Shown here: in pieces, positions 26,901 through 35,996 of the stretch
Position numbering within the stretch: position 1 is the stretch's first letter
How the letters are laid out: each line of letters starts with the position of its first letter
NCBI RefSeq assembly: GCF_000973725.1
Contig: NZ_CP009621.1
Location: 3,066,001 to 3,130,000, forward strand
Direction of reading: 5' to 3'
DNA: 64,000 bases
From: Pontibacter korlensis
GTDB taxonomy: Bacteria; Bacteroidota; Bacteroidia; Cytophagales; Hymenobacteraceae
Program-made: the position numbers and the translations under genes
The notes under the pieces: generated by a model
Seen by the model: the letters and a program-made list of their open reading frames with translations, nothing else
Databases searched by the model: none
Told to the model about the DNA's origin: nothing

Positions 26901-29802
26901 GCCTTACGATCACGGTTACCTTTGTGCGCGGGCTGGCACACTGGTTTGCGCCAATGTGTTCCGCAAAGAAATCGGTTGTTTGAGTAAGTTGACCTGTTTC
27001 GAAAGCCACTCCTGCAGCTGTTGTGCCTAGTAGCGAGCCTCCATTTGCCTGGTCGTACCAATTGATGCTGCCAACTTGTACCTCAGCATGCAGTGAAGTA
27101 GCTGTGTTGTAGCAGATATCTTTGATACCTGAAACAACTGGTGCCGCTGGCAGTGGTTTAACAGTTACCACCATTTCATCGGTGGTAAAGCAGGTGCCTG
27201 TGTAGTAAGTATAAGTAAGGGTGTAGGTGCCTACCTCTGTCGGGTTAAAGGTGCCGTCCTCAGTTACATAACGGGAACCGCTCCACTTGCCGCCAGCAGG
27301 GCTCGCGCCAAGTACAAACGAACCGGTATTCAGGCAAACCTCTAGCTCTTTTTGATCTACTGCTGCCTGCGCGACGTCTGTTACATTCACCGTCATCTGA
27401 TCAGTGTTAGTACAGCCTTTGGCATCAGTATAGGTGTAGGTAAGCACATAGGATCCTTTGCCATTTGGCACAAAAGTGCCGTCGGTGCTCACATTCTCCC
27501 CGCTCCAGATGCCTCCTACAGGGCTTGCCTGTAGTTTGATAGGCGCTGGATCATCGCAGACAGTTAAATCTTGGCCAGCATTTACCTCTGGCAGTGGGTT
27601 TACTGTAACAGTTAACGTAGCTGTGCTGCTGCAGCCAGTAGCGCTGTTGTAGCCAGTTACTGTGTATGTAGTCGTTTCGGATGGTGTGGCTGTTACGGTA
27701 GTTCCGGTAGCAGAGCTTAAGCCTGTAGCCGGAGCCCAGGTATACGTATCGGCACCAGTAGCAGTGAGTGTAGCCACTCCCTGGCCCTGGCATATCTCAG
27801 CCGCGTCTGAACTAACCGTTACGACTGGGAGAGGGTTAACCTCAACTGTAAAGGTGGTTGTGCTGGTACAGCCGGTTTCTGAGTTAGTGCCAGTAATAGT
27901 ATAGGTAGTTGTCTCTGTAGGGTTGGCTGTAACTGTATGACCAGTTGTAGCGCTCAGGCCGGTTGCTGGTGCCCAGGTATAAGTATCTGCTCCAGATGCA
28001 GTAATAGTGGTGCTCTCGCCAATACAGATAGCCTGTTTAGGAGATGTTACCAGCAGCTCTGGCAGTGGGTTAATCACGATCTGTTGCGTTGCAGCTTCTG
28101 AATTACCACACTCATTGGTAGCTACTACGCTTACCGTATAAGTACCAGCCTCGCTAAAGTTGATGCTAGGGTTAGCTGATCCAGCATCTGTGCCTTTGGC
28201 AAATGCTGTTACCCCAGGACCTGTTACAGACCAAGTATACTTGCTGATGGTGCCGTTTTGTGCATCATAAACAGGGGCATGAGTTGGGTTCTCCTGGGAG
28301 AAAGCTATAGTTTGCGGACCGCAGTATACCTGTTGTGCCGGCAGTTGAACGCGCGGCTTATCTTTTATAACAATTGTAGTTTCTTTGAGAGAAGTCTGGC
28401 AGCTGTTGCTGGCTGTAAGTGTTACTATATAAGTGCCAGACTTAGTGAACTTGAAAGCCGCGTTTGCAGTGCTTGCGTTTGTACCGTTGGCAAACTCCCA
28501 ACCTTCAGCCGGTGCTACACGCCAAGTATAACTGGCATTGCCACCAGTAGACAGGTTTTCTGTTGTGAAGATGGCTGGAGAACAGGTCTCATCACCATTT
28601 AACCTAAAGTCAGCTACAGGGGCCTCATCTACTACAATTACCTTATCAATAGTACTGGAAGTACATTTGGTATTGATACCTGTTGGGGTGGCGGTAAGGC
28701 GGATAGTGTAGGTACCTGGTTGGGTAAATTTTACCCATGGATTCTTTGATTTGCTGGTACCAGAAGTATACTCCCAGCCTTGTGCAGGGAAAATTTCCCA
28801 GTCTACTACATAGCTTCCTGCGCTGCTGGCATTGCTGGCGTTGGCGTTGAAACCTTCAATAGTCTTATCAGTTAATTTAACCGGTACGTTCAAGCAAGGC
28901 TTGGCAACGGCAAAATCAGCAATAGGTCCTTTGGACACCCTGATACCACCTACAGTGGCTGGGGTAGTGCCGCAAGGGTTCGTGGCAGTGGCAGTAAGCG
29001 TAAAAGCACTGCCAGGCTTGTTCATCGAAGACTCTGTAAAAGTATGCTCAATGGTTGATGGCAGGTTGGCATGTGTGAATGTCATCGGTGCCGAGCCGTC
29101 ATCAAACTGGAAAGTATAAACAGTTTGGGCAGAGTTGTTTTTGGTTGCCTCCTTATCAATATCAAAGATGAAAGTGGCAGGGGCACAGTCGTTGGTGTTA
29201 CCACGGCTGGAAATACCAAGACTTGGATTACTGCCAATAAATACACGCTCCTCATGGGTGCTGCTGCAGCCATTGGCATCATAAGCAGTTACCTGTAGCT
29301 TAAAAGAACCACCGGAAGTATAGGTGTGGCTAGCGGTTTCAAACTCACGGCCATAGGTGTTTCTGGTGCCATCGCCCCAGTTTATCTCATAGCGGGTGTT
29401 TGTCTCTTTCGTGGTGGAGGCGTTCTCAATGGTCAGCTCAAATGTGGCGACGTTGCCGGCATAGCTACAACCTGTAAAGAAATTGATAGGGTCGGCCACA
29501 GTGGCGTCAGGACCATTCTTTACGACCATCTCATCCGAGGTAGCTTCGCAGCCATCTGCCTGAACAGTTGTGACACTGTAGGTGCCGCTCTGCGTAACGG
29601 TGATGCTTTTTGTAGTGGCGCCGTTAGACCAGAGATAGGTTTCGGCATCGCTGGCTGTAAGTATGGTTTGACCCGTGCTGCAAAGGCTGCCCGAGGAAGT
29701 AACAGTTGGTTTACAGTTAGATTGAGCGTAGGTGTAGTTTGATAAGGCACTCCAAAGCTGCAGCAGGAGCAGACATAAAATGCCTCTAGCGAGGGTTAGC
29801 AT
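23938..29802 (-). CDS. Giant T9SS type B cargo, adhesin-like, PKD and Ig-like repeats
   Basis: Surface protein of 1954 residues. The signal peptide is about 1-26 (ends YTYAQ). PKD-type domains fill about 100-580 (motifs such as FTKSGTYIVTLTA). Two near-identical repeats of about 83 residues with GADTYTWAPATGLS lie at about 580-740. Further Ig-like modules run to 1050. Seven repeats of about 95 residues then run to about 1715, each with a Cys-Gly start, a GG-x-G-x-Y-x-Y-x-W core and an RRVV-SG-C ending. The C-terminal 85 residues are a type B sorting domain (NTFTPNQDGINDTW, then QIFNQWG and PWDGRQNG). Likely role is adhesion or matrix binding. Its PorP/SprF partner follows. Confidence 0.92.
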   Translation of the reverse strand: MLTLARGILCLLLLQLWSALSNYTYAQSNCKPTVTSSGSLCSTGQTILTASDAETYLWSNGATTKSITVTQSGTYSVTTVQADGCEATSDEMVVKNGPDATVADPINFFTGCSYAGNVATFELTIENASTTKETNTRYEINWGDGTRNTYGREFETASHTYTSGGSFKLQVTAYDANGCSSTHEERVFIGSNPSLGISSRGNTNDCAPATFIFDIDKEATKNNSAQTVYTFQFDDGSAPMTFTHANLPSTIEHTFTESSMNKPGSAFTLTATATNPCGTTPATVGGIRVSKGPIADFAVAKPCLNVPVKLTDKTIEGFNANASNASSAGSYVVDWEIFPAQGWEYTSGTSKSKNPWVKFTQPGTYTIRLTATPTGINTKCTSSTIDKVIVVDEAPVADFRLNGDETCSPAIFTTENLSTGGNASYTWRVAPAEGWEFANGTNASTANAAFKFTKSGTYIVTLTASNSCQTSLKETTIVIKDKPRVQLPAQQVYCGPQTIAFSQENPTHAPVYDAQNGTISKYTWSVTGPGVTAFAKGTDAGSANPSINFSEAGTYTVSVVATNECGNSEAATQQIVINPLPELLVTSPKQAICIGESTTITASGADTYTWAPATGLSATTGHTVTANPTETTTYTITGTNSETGCTSTTTFTVEVNPLPVVTVSSDAAEICQGQGVATLTATGADTYTWAPATGLSSATGTTVTATPSETTTYTVTGYNSATGCSSTATLTVTVNPLPEVNAGQDLTVCDDPAPIKLQASPVGGIWSGENVSTDGTFVPNGKGSYVLTYTYTDAKGCTNTDQMTVNVTDVAQAAVDQKELEVCLNTGSFVLGASPAGGKWSGSRYVTEDGTFNPTEVGTYTLTYTYYTGTCFTTDEMVVTVKPLPAAPVVSGIKDICYNTATSLHAEVQVGSINWYDQANGGSLLGTTAAGVAFETGQLTQTTDFFAEHIGANQCASPRTKVTVIVRPEIAAPVVAPVIICGPGKATFVAEGSASKYNWYDASGNMLVAGGKIYEPTVESSTVFYVEAVVGNCAGPRTEARVTVNPVLDNNTITAPEVVCANEPLAISGSEPIGGSGPGSYTYQWMSSLDNGTTFTNIPGATGKNYSTQDGLSMPTQFKRVVYSDGCEITSAAIKVDVIPAFTKNELRAVADICAGQLHEEIQGVVVGGTAPYTYTWYISTDGSTFRKIDNSNTASYRPTEPLQVNTWYKRVVSSGSCPASTSNVVKVTVKPAISKNSITATEVVCEGDAVSLTGQMPEGGNGPGSYTYYWESKTAGGEYQEIPNSRGNNTKDWTADNMTQTTTFRRVVMSGTCAVSTSDPVTVTVNPKLLNLITGTQEICQGGTPTLLASLTPTTGGEEGKYSYTWEYKSEGDANFMPASGNNTRADGSYQPGSLSKTTLFRRKVTSGGCVSYSEPVKVTVNAPIENYNIKASQSIYAGTKPAMLTGLNTAPIKGGNGHYSYRWEFSTDGKNFDPAEGNNQTADYTFPRGLYTDTWYRRVVISGGCEAVSNEVLISVIAEIANNVIKSDQTICIGSVPARLEGEVPKGGEGNFNYRWEMSTKGDKTGFVTAQGYNGSPNDEQHFQPGPVSQNTWFRRVATSGAYTDISSPILITVTAALSNNVVLSNTQTVCSGEAPAPLVGSEPTGGSGAPAYLWEYSSTRDGIYKPASGQNNRKDYTPYPLTENTWFRRVVTSASCGSITSNAVEVKVTPLPDMPVTQGASICAGLSTTLTAKGKGGRLEWYASAAGGDPVATGNTFRTPALYHTTTYYVQEVQSCASKRQAVTVQVTEPALSAGPDVTIIKGRSTQLQASGGLTYTWAPAEGMDNPNIANPTVTPEKTTVYTVTATTEGGCTFSDEVVVTVLPFIDIPNTFTPNQDGINDTWEIENIDKYTNCKVQIFNQWGNMVFSSDGYKQPWDGRQNGNPLPMATYYYIIKLDQNEKPLTGSITIVK
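24665..26660 (-). repeat. Seven tandem ~285-bp repeats in the giant adhesin gene
   Basis: The repeats are clear in protein sequence (about 95 residues each) but diverged at DNA level. Each codes for a Cys-x-Gly segment, a PxGGxG turn, a Y-x-Y-x-WE strand and R-R-V-V/T-S-G-x-C. Divergence indicates an old expansion, not a recent slip. Confidence 0.75.
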
Positions 29803-30839
29803 ATACTTTGGCTGTAAATATTCTTTATAGACTTCTTTCTTTTAATACTACATGCTATGTCGGCTCATACTGCCCTGATATTGCGCTCTGTTAAAGCTGC
29901 AGATGCCAATACTTCAGTTGGTTTCATTTAGCCGGCGCTTTTTATCTGCGACAGGTTCAAGTATAAATCCAAACCGCTGCATGTGCGAACACATCACCTG
30001 TAAGTGTAGAATGAGGTGTTAAAGTTCAAAAAAGAGCGTGTTTTTTGGAAGTTTTTTCAAGAGTTTCAAAACCTATTTTTATAGGACCCGTAAAATATCG
30101 GATTTTATTCAAAATTATCTGCTATTCATTCAAATAGCCTTTTTAATTGATGCTGTGGCTGTTTGGGTTAGTTGAGTTTCCTGTCTCTTTAGCTATGCTA
30201 TCCTCAACATTTCTCCACTGTTTGCACTCTTTCTTGTTGGTAATTAGTGTCTTGCAAGGTGTAGTCTCTGGGAAATATTTTATTTTTAAAACCTAAATAT
30301 AAGTATTATTATATTATTAATTATTATAATAGTTATATAACAAAGGGTTAACATTACTATATATGATTTCCAAACCCAAGTTGATCAGTGCATTTTTTTT
30401 ATAGTAGTGCTATATTTAATAAGTTATATATTAATAATCGAAATAGCGAAATATTTATTAGGAGAGATGATAGCTGAATAATATGTTTTTGGCGATAAAT
30501 CAGCCTTTTTAAATATATGAATAGCTTAATTTACCTATATTAACAAATTCTTTTTTTTTAATAGAACTTGATAAAATCATAAACCTTCCTGTAGCAGGGT
30601 CGTATTTCTCACTAAACACTCGAGACCTATAGCTGAAGAATTTATACTACTAATTATAAGACTAAAAACCAGAGATCCTGAGCAAGGACTCTTGTTGATC
30701 CGGAAGAGCCGGATGTGCATAACAACTGGTGTAGGCTTGAAGAAAGACTGCTGCCAGCCTACATGGTAAATTTGAGATAGTGCTAGAGAGGCAGAGTAGG
30801 AAAACAGTTTACGTATGACCAAAATAAGTACTCAACCAA
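29803..30839. other. 1-kb AT-rich gene-free region between adhesin and polysaccharide genes
   Basis: Divergent spacer. The left part (29803-30000) is the promoter side of the giant adhesin gene. The middle (about 30000-30580) is very AT-rich with T-runs and TTATTATAAT-like stretches. The right part (30585-30839) is less AT-rich and folds into several hairpins (listed separately). An 81-codon minus-strand frame at 30577-30822 has no recognisable features and I do not accept it. Confidence 0.6.
30671..30763 (+). promoter_or_regulatory. Structured 5' leader of the polysaccharide operon (candidate)
   Basis: Three successive stems just before the WcaJ-like gene. H1 is 30671-30692 (8 bp with one bulged A). 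H2 is 30698-30714 (6 bp) enclosed by a further 4 bp at 30694-30697/30723-30726. H3 is 30730-30763 (8 bp, 18-base loop). No T-tract follows, so they are not a plain terminator. They could be a leader controlling elongation or translation of the operon, or part of a small RNA. I do not recognise a known riboswitch. Confidence 0.45.
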
Positions 30840-32234
30840 ATGAATAAATATAGACACTATTACAGCTTTAACAGAGTCCTTCTGTTGATTCTAGATGTCA
30901 CGCTTATTGCCTTCGCATTTAAGTTATCAAACCTCGTTCGGTACGGTAACCTTGAGCTAGACCATCAATACAATGTTTTCTTTGTGCTTTTCGCATTGGT
31001 TTGGTGGATCGTTTCAGGGTTCTCGAACTTTGTTCTAAGAATTGATGGTCTGTTTCCTGTTGATAAGCGTCTGGGTAACCTGCTTAACGTGTTTGTGCTG
31101 CATGCACTTATCCTTGCCAGCTGTATTGTAATGTTCAACCTGGAGCAGCTGTCTCGTCTATTGCTGTTATATACTTACTTGTCTACAGCATTGCTGATTG
31201 GTATTAGCCGTCTGCTGATGTTTCAGGTGAGCCGGTACTTCACTAACTCTGATATGGCACACACACGCTATGTTATAGTTGGTACAGGTCCAGCAGCTGT
31301 TTCACTGCAACAGACATTAAGTAACAACGATGAAATAGGCACCAAATTCATGGGTTTCTTTGATGACGAAGCCGACTTACAGGGTTTGTATGCAGACCAG
31401 GTTCGTGGTGGTATCGAAGAACTGAAGGATTACTGCCTGCAGCACAGTATTGATGAGATTTACTACACAAAGCCTCTGACAGACGAGTCCCAGATTGATG
31501 AACTGACAGAGTTTGCAAACGACAACTTTATCTACCTCCGCCTTGTGCCGGACTTTAGCGCCATAGTAAAGAAGGATGTTAGCGTATATTTCTACCACAA
31601 CATTCCGATGCTGAGCGTAAGAAACGAGCCTTTGGAGCTTGCTTCTAACCGCGTAGCGAAACGCATTTTTGATGTAGTGTTCTCTCTTGCTGTTATCCTG
31701 CTGATCTTCCCGATTCTGTTCCCGATTATTGCTCTGCTAATCAGGCTGGAGTCGAAAGGACCTATATTCTTCAAGCAGTTGCGCCCAGGTAAAAAGAACA
31801 GACTATTTGTTTGCTACAAGTTCCGCACCATGCGTGTAAACCATAATACTGAGCTTCAGGCAACTAAGAACGACCCAAGAATTACCCGTATTGGCGCCTT
31901 TCTGAGAAAAACAAGTTTGGATGAACTACCGCAGTTTTTCAACGTACTGCTCGGTGACATGTCTGTGGTAGGGCCGCGTCCGAACCTGGTTTCGCAGCTG
32001 GATCAATACTCTAAAGTTATATCCAAGTATAAAATGCGCCACTTTGTAACTCCTGGTATTACAGGCTACGCACAGGTAAGTGGCTACCGCGGAGAAACAA
32101 AAGAAGTTCACCTGATGGAGAAGCGTGTAGAGTATGATGTGATGTACATGGCCAAGTGGAGCCTGATGATGGACATGAAAATAATCTTCCTTACTGTCTG
32201 GAACATGATAAAAGGCGAAAAGAATGCTTACTGA
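30840..32234 (+). CDS. Undecaprenyl-phosphate sugar phosphotransferase (WcaJ-like)
   Basis: Polyprenyl glycosylphosphotransferase of 464 residues that starts an exopolysaccharide unit by placing a sugar-1-phosphate on undecaprenyl phosphate. Four N-terminal membrane segments (about 12-125) and a Rossmann-like domain ([14 protein letters not shown], about 145-250) precede the catalytic domain. That part has the membrane helix after KRIFDV, then [35 protein letters not shown] and [12 protein letters not shown]. All are conserved in the family. Glucose-1-phosphate is the usual substrate, not proven here. The stop overlaps the next gene by 11 bases. Confidence 0.93.
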   Translation: MNKYRHYYSFNRVLLLILDVTLIAFAFKLSNLVRYGNLELDHQYNVFFVLFALVWWIVSGFSNFVLRIDGLFPVDKRLGNLLNVFVLHALILASCIVMFNLEQLSRLLLLYTYLSTALLIGISRLLMFQVSRYFTNSDMAHTRYVIVGTGPAAVSLQQTLSNNDEIGTKFMGFFDDEADLQGLYADQVRGGIEELKDYCLQHSIDEIYYTKPLTDESQIDELTEFANDNFIYLRLVPDFSAIVKKDVSVYFYHNIPMLSVRNEPLELASNRVAKRIFDVVFSLAVILLIFPILFPIIALLIRLESKGPIFFKQLRPGKKNRLFVCYKFRTMRVNHNTELQATKNDPRITRIGAFLRKTSLDELPQFFNVLLGDMSVVGPRPNLVSQLDQYSKVISKYKMRHFVTPGITGYAQVSGYRGETKEVHLMEKRVEYDVMYMAKWSLMMDMKIIFLTVWNMIKGEKNAY

Positions 32235-33045
32235 TACGACGATACAAGAACAACCCTTAGCCGCCGAGCCACCAATCAAAGAGAAATGCCAAGTTCTCGG
32301 CTCCCTTATCTCGGCCGGCTCTTTTAACGATTTTGTAAACCAAGTTTTCTGGCTTACAGACCACAAAGACTCTTCTTATGTATGCTTTGCTAACGTGCAT
32401 ATGCTCATGGAGGCAAAGCAGGATAAGGAGTTTCAAGAACTGCTGAACAGTGCTGACATTGCCTCTCCTGATGGAGGCCCCCTTTCCAAGCTAATGAAAC
32501 TCCTTTATGGCAAGCATCAGGACCGGGTACCAGGTATGGATCTGATGCCTCGCCTGCTGCAGGAAGCCGAAGTAAGAGGTAAGTCGGTCTTTTTCTATGG
32601 CTCAACAGATACGGTGCTTGAGGCTGTGGTTGCTCGTGCTAAGGTTGACCTCCCTAAGCTGCGCGTAGCTGGCTACTATTCACCGCCTTTTCGAAAACTT
32701 ACCCATATCGAAGACACTGCCATCACGAACATGATCAACGATTCGGGAGCAGACTTAGTGTTTGTTGCACTTGGTTGCCCTAAGCAGGAGCGCTGGATGG
32801 CAGATCATAAGGGTAAAGTAAAAGCGTGTATGCTGGGGGTAGGTCAGGCGTATATGACTTATGCTGGTTTGGAGAAACGTTTGCCAAAGTGGGCTCGTGA
32901 TCTGAGCCTGGAGTGGACGTATCGTTTATGGCAAGAGCCGAAACGTCTTTGGAAACGTTATCTGGTTACTAATACTAAGTTTCTGTTTGAGGTGGCTAAG
33001 CTGCTGCTTACCAAGCGCACCCGCAAAATGCAGCTCAGCAGGTAA
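32224..33045 (+). CDS. WecG/TagA/CpsF-family glycosyltransferase
   Basis: Cytoplasmic membrane-associated glycosyltransferase of 273 residues, likely adding the second sugar to the lipid-linked unit. Family pieces: CFANVHMLMEA, SADIASPDGGPL, RVPGMDLMPRLL, FFYGS, DLVFVALGCPKQERWM and GVGQAYMTYAG. The catalytic Asp of SPDG is present. It overlaps the phosphotransferase gene by 11 bases, indicating coupled translation. A hairpin at 33060 ends the short operon. Confidence 0.9.
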   Translation: MLTDTTIQEQPLAAEPPIKEKCQVLGSLISAGSFNDFVNQVFWLTDHKDSSYVCFANVHMLMEAKQDKEFQELLNSADIASPDGGPLSKLMKLLYGKHQDRVPGMDLMPRLLQEAEVRGKSVFFYGSTDTVLEAVVARAKVDLPKLRVAGYYSPPFRKLTHIEDTAITNMINDSGADLVFVALGCPKQERWMADHKGKVKACMLGVGQAYMTYAGLEKRLPKWARDLSLEWTYRLWQEPKRLWKRYLVTNTKFLFEVAKLLLTKRTRKMQLSR

Positions 33046-33423
33046 GGTCAACTGTCTTTCAGGTATTGGTGCAGTTCTTTGAAGGGAGTACCAATACCTG
33101 CAAACTACACTTTTTAGAAATATCTCTTATCCCGAAGTACAATTATATAGATAGATTTAGACTCTATAGATTAGTACTGATGTTCAAACATTTTCAGCCT
33201 CTTGAGGTCCTCTCCGATAGTGGAAGGGCTAAACCAATTCAGTAAAGCAACCTTCTAATTGCCAGCGAGTCCATTCGGAAATTAGCGATATTCTAAAAAG
33301 TTGAATTTGCAACATCAAAATATAGAAATCTCCGTATCTACTACAAAACAAGGTTACAGAGCCAGTACAATATTTCTGTGGCCGGTTTCAACCCTTTGTA
33401 TTACCCTTAACCCTTTACGATAA
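33046..33423. other. Spacer between two polysaccharide gene groups
   Basis: 378 bases without a supported gene. The hairpin at 33060-33100 probably ends the first group, and a promoter for the rfbF group should lie in the remaining AT-rich 300 bases. I could not fix its boxes. Confidence 0.5.
33060..33100 (+). terminator. Probable terminator hairpin after the WecG-like gene
   Basis: 11-bp perfect stem (33060-33070 with 33090-33100) with a 19-base loop. A short T-run (TTTTT) comes about 11 bases later, so termination may be partial. Confidence 0.55.
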
Positions 33424-34227
33424 ATGAAAGCAGTTATACTTGCCGGCGGCTACGGTACAAGAATAAGCGAAGAAAGTGGCGTACGCCCTAAACCTATGGT
33501 AGAAATTGGTGGTAAGCCGATCTTATGGCATATCATGAAGATCTACTCCCACTATAATATTAACGAGTTCATTATCTGCTGTGGCTACAAAGGCCATATC
33601 ATCAAAGAATACTTTGCCAATTACTGCCTTTATAATTCTGATGTAACCTTCGATATGCGCAAAAACAGCATGGAGGTGCATAAAAATCATACTGAATCAT
33701 GGAAAGTGACACTAGTGGATACTGGTGAGGGTACCTTAACCGGTGGCCGCTTGAAGCGTGTGAAAGATTATGTAGGCGATGAGACTTTCTGCCTGACCTA
33801 TGGTGATGGTGTAAGCGACGTGAATATTGCTGAATCAATTGCATACCATAAAGCACAGGGCACTAAAGCTACACTTACAGCAGTGCAGCAACCAGGTCGC
33901 TTTGGCGCATTTACACTTTCCTCTCAGGCTACTAAAGTGCCTCAGTTTAAAGAGAAGCCAACTGGTGGTGACATGCCATGGATCAACGGCGGTTTCTTCG
34001 TGCTGGAGCCAAGTGTGTTCGATTATATAGAGGGCGATAGCACTATTTGGGAGCGGGGTCCGCTGGAGACGCTAGCCGAAGAAGGCGAGTTGTCTGCTTA
34101 CCGCCACAGTGGTTTCTGGCAGCCAATGGATACGCTGCGTGACAAGCACGTGCTGGAAGAATTATGGCAAAGTGGCAAGGCTCCTTGGAACGTGTGGCAT
34201 AAAATGCTTTCAGACGTGGTAAACTAA
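33424..34227 (+). CDS. rfbF: Glucose-1-phosphate cytidylyltransferase
   Basis: Makes CDP-glucose from CTP and glucose-1-phosphate, first step to CDP-linked sugars. Length 267 residues matches the family (about 257-260). Signatures: [20 protein letters not shown] at the N-terminus, [29 protein letters not shown], the metal-binding [11 protein letters not shown], and [11 protein letters not shown]. It opens a four-gene nucleotide-sugar module. No CDP-glucose 4,6-dehydratase (rfbG) lies nearby, so the final sugar is unclear. Confidence 0.94.
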   Translation: MKAVILAGGYGTRISEESGVRPKPMVEIGGKPILWHIMKIYSHYNINEFIICCGYKGHIIKEYFANYCLYNSDVTFDMRKNSMEVHKNHTESWKVTLVDTGEGTLTGGRLKRVKDYVGDETFCLTYGDGVSDVNIAESIAYHKAQGTKATLTAVQQPGRFGAFTLSSQATKVPQFKEKPTGGDMPWINGGFFVLEPSVFDYIEGDSTIWERGPLETLAEEGELSAYRHSGFWQPMDTLRDKHVLEELWQSGKAPWNVWHKMLSDVVN

Positions 34228-34291
34228 GCCACAAGTGTACCTTACAAGGTTCTGAATCCTAACCCTTTTCTTACAATATACATATCATTCC

Positions 34292-35377
34292 ATGAAAATA
34301 CTCATAACTGGTAATATGGGCTATGTAGGCCCTGGCGTGGTAGAACGCCTGCGTGCTGCATACCCAGAAGCTACACTAGTAGGCTATGACATGGCCTATT
34401 TTGCCTCTTGTCTTACAAATGCACCTATCCTTCCTGAAAGCCGCCTGGATGTACAACTTTTTGGGGATGTGCGTACCATGCCAGCAGAGGTGCTGGAAGG
34501 CGTAGATGCCGTGGTGCATCTGGCAGCTATCTCCAATGACCCTATGGGCAAAAAGTTTGAGGACGTAACGCTGGAGGTAAACTACAAGTCGAGCGTTCGT
34601 TTAGCCGAAATGGCAAAAGCAGCAGGTGTTAAAAACTACGTGTTTGCTTCTAGTTGCAGCATGTATGGCGCTGCCTCAGAACTAGCCAAAACTGAAGATT
34701 CTGAGCTTAACCCGCTTACTGCTTATGCCCGCTCTAAAGTAGCCACCGAAAAAGAACTTCTTCCGTTAGCTGGTGATGGCTTTACTGTAACCTGCCTTCG
34801 TTTTGCAACGGCCTGTGGCATGAGCGACCGCCTTCGCCTAGACCTGGTGCTGAACGACTTTGTAGCCGGAGCAGTAGCCACAGGTAAAATCAACATCCTG
34901 AGTGATGGCACGCCATGGCGCCCATTGATACACGTAAAAGATATGGCACGCGCTATTGAGTGGGCTGTAACCAGAGAACCATCTAACGGTGGCGAATACC
35001 TTGCCGTTAACACGGGCTCTAACGAGTGGAACTATCAAGTATATGAACTGGCAAACGCTGTAGCAGAGCTTATACCAGGTGTAGATGTAACAGTGAACAC
35101 TGATGCAGCACCAGATAAGCGTTCTTACCGCGTAAACTTTGATCTGTTTAAGCAATTAGCACCTAACCACCAGCCACAGTATACTTTAAGACAGGCTATC
35201 GAAGAACTGCATTCAGGTCTGATGGCTATGGAGTTTAAGGATGGAGACTTCCGTAACTCTCTGCTGATGCGCCTGATGGTGCTCAACAGCCTGCAGGAAA
35301 CCAACCAGATCAACGAGCAACTGCAGTGGCAGCGCAACAGATCAAAAGTAGCTGAAACTGAATTAGAAACCGCCTAA
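34292..35377 (+). CDS. NAD-dependent epimerase/dehydratase (extended SDR)
   Basis: Nucleotide-sugar enzyme of 361 residues. The N-terminal nucleotide site is ITGNMGYVGPG (GxxGxxG). The catalytic triad has the serine in FASSCSMYG and tyrosine-lysine in TAYARSKVATE (YxxxK). RPLIHVKDMARAIEWA is the usual substrate-side motif. It sits between rfbF and an RmlC-like gene, so it probably acts on the CDP-sugar. It is not a standard CDP-glucose 4,6-dehydratase. A C-terminal helical extension of about 50 residues is unusual. Confidence 0.85.
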   Translation: MKILITGNMGYVGPGVVERLRAAYPEATLVGYDMAYFASCLTNAPILPESRLDVQLFGDVRTMPAEVLEGVDAVVHLAAISNDPMGKKFEDVTLEVNYKSSVRLAEMAKAAGVKNYVFASSCSMYGAASELAKTEDSELNPLTAYARSKVATEKELLPLAGDGFTVTCLRFATACGMSDRLRLDLVLNDFVAGAVATGKINILSDGTPWRPLIHVKDMARAIEWAVTREPSNGGEYLAVNTGSNEWNYQVYELANAVAELIPGVDVTVNTDAAPDKRSYRVNFDLFKQLAPNHQPQYTLRQAIEELHSGLMAMEFKDGDFRNSLLMRLMVLNSLQETNQINEQLQWQRNRSKVAETELETA

Positions 35378-35386
35378 TTAGTACCC

Positions 35387-35950
35387 ATGATATTCACAGA
35401 AACGAAGCTTAAAGGAGCTTATATCATAGATGTAAAGCGTCTGGAGGATGAGCGCGGCTTTTTTGGCCGTTCCTTTTGCCAAAAGGAGTTTGAGGAGTAT
35501 GGTCTCACAAATGATATCCGGCAGACTAACGTATCTTATAACAAGAAGAAAGGTACGCTTCGTGGCATGCACATGCAGCTGGCCCCTAATGAGGAGACTA
35601 AGCTTGTACGTTGTACTCGTGGCGCCATTTACGATGTGATCATCGATATGCGTCCGGACTCCGATACGTACAAGCAATGGATTGGTGTGGAGCTGACTGC
35701 AGACAATTACCGCATGCTGTTCGTGCCGGAGGGTTTCGCACACGGCTTCATCACCCTGGAAGATAACACAGACGTGACTTACCAGGTAACTGAATTCTAC
35801 ACTCCGGGTGCCGAACGTGGTATCCGCTGGAACGACCCTGCCTTCAACATTGAATGGCCTATTGAGCCGGTCATTATCTCAGAAAAAGACCAGGCACATC
35901 CAGACTTCGTGGATGAGCAGGAAAAGACTAAAGGAAAGCTGTTGGTGTAA
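35387..35950 (+). CDS. dTDP-4-dehydrorhamnose 3,5-epimerase family protein (RmlC-like)
   Basis: Cupin sugar epimerase of 187 residues. The catalytic histidine is His62 in GTLRGMHMQ, and the second-half motif is FVPEGFAHGFITLEDNT with TEFYTPGAERGIRWNDP. Length and motifs match RmlC/RfbC. In this context the substrate may be a CDP-4-keto sugar instead of the dTDP form. No rmlB or rmlD is visible in the window. It starts 9 bases after the SDR gene, in the same operon. Confidence 0.88.
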   Translation: MIFTETKLKGAYIIDVKRLEDERGFFGRSFCQKEFEEYGLTNDIRQTNVSYNKKKGTLRGMHMQLAPNEETKLVRCTRGAIYDVIIDMRPDSDTYKQWIGVELTADNYRMLFVPEGFAHGFITLEDNTDVTYQVTEFYTPGAERGIRWNDPAFNIEWPIEPVIISEKDQAHPDFVDEQEKTKGKLLV

Positions 35951-35996
35951 TGCCAGCAGCTTTTGCTTCTTCAAACCATAAAATCATACTTCAAAA

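Noticed and set aside
30577..30822. 81-codon minus-strand reading frame in the gene-free region
   Set aside because: It has no recognisable domain, runs across the predicted hairpins and points away from the operon; composition looks like chance.
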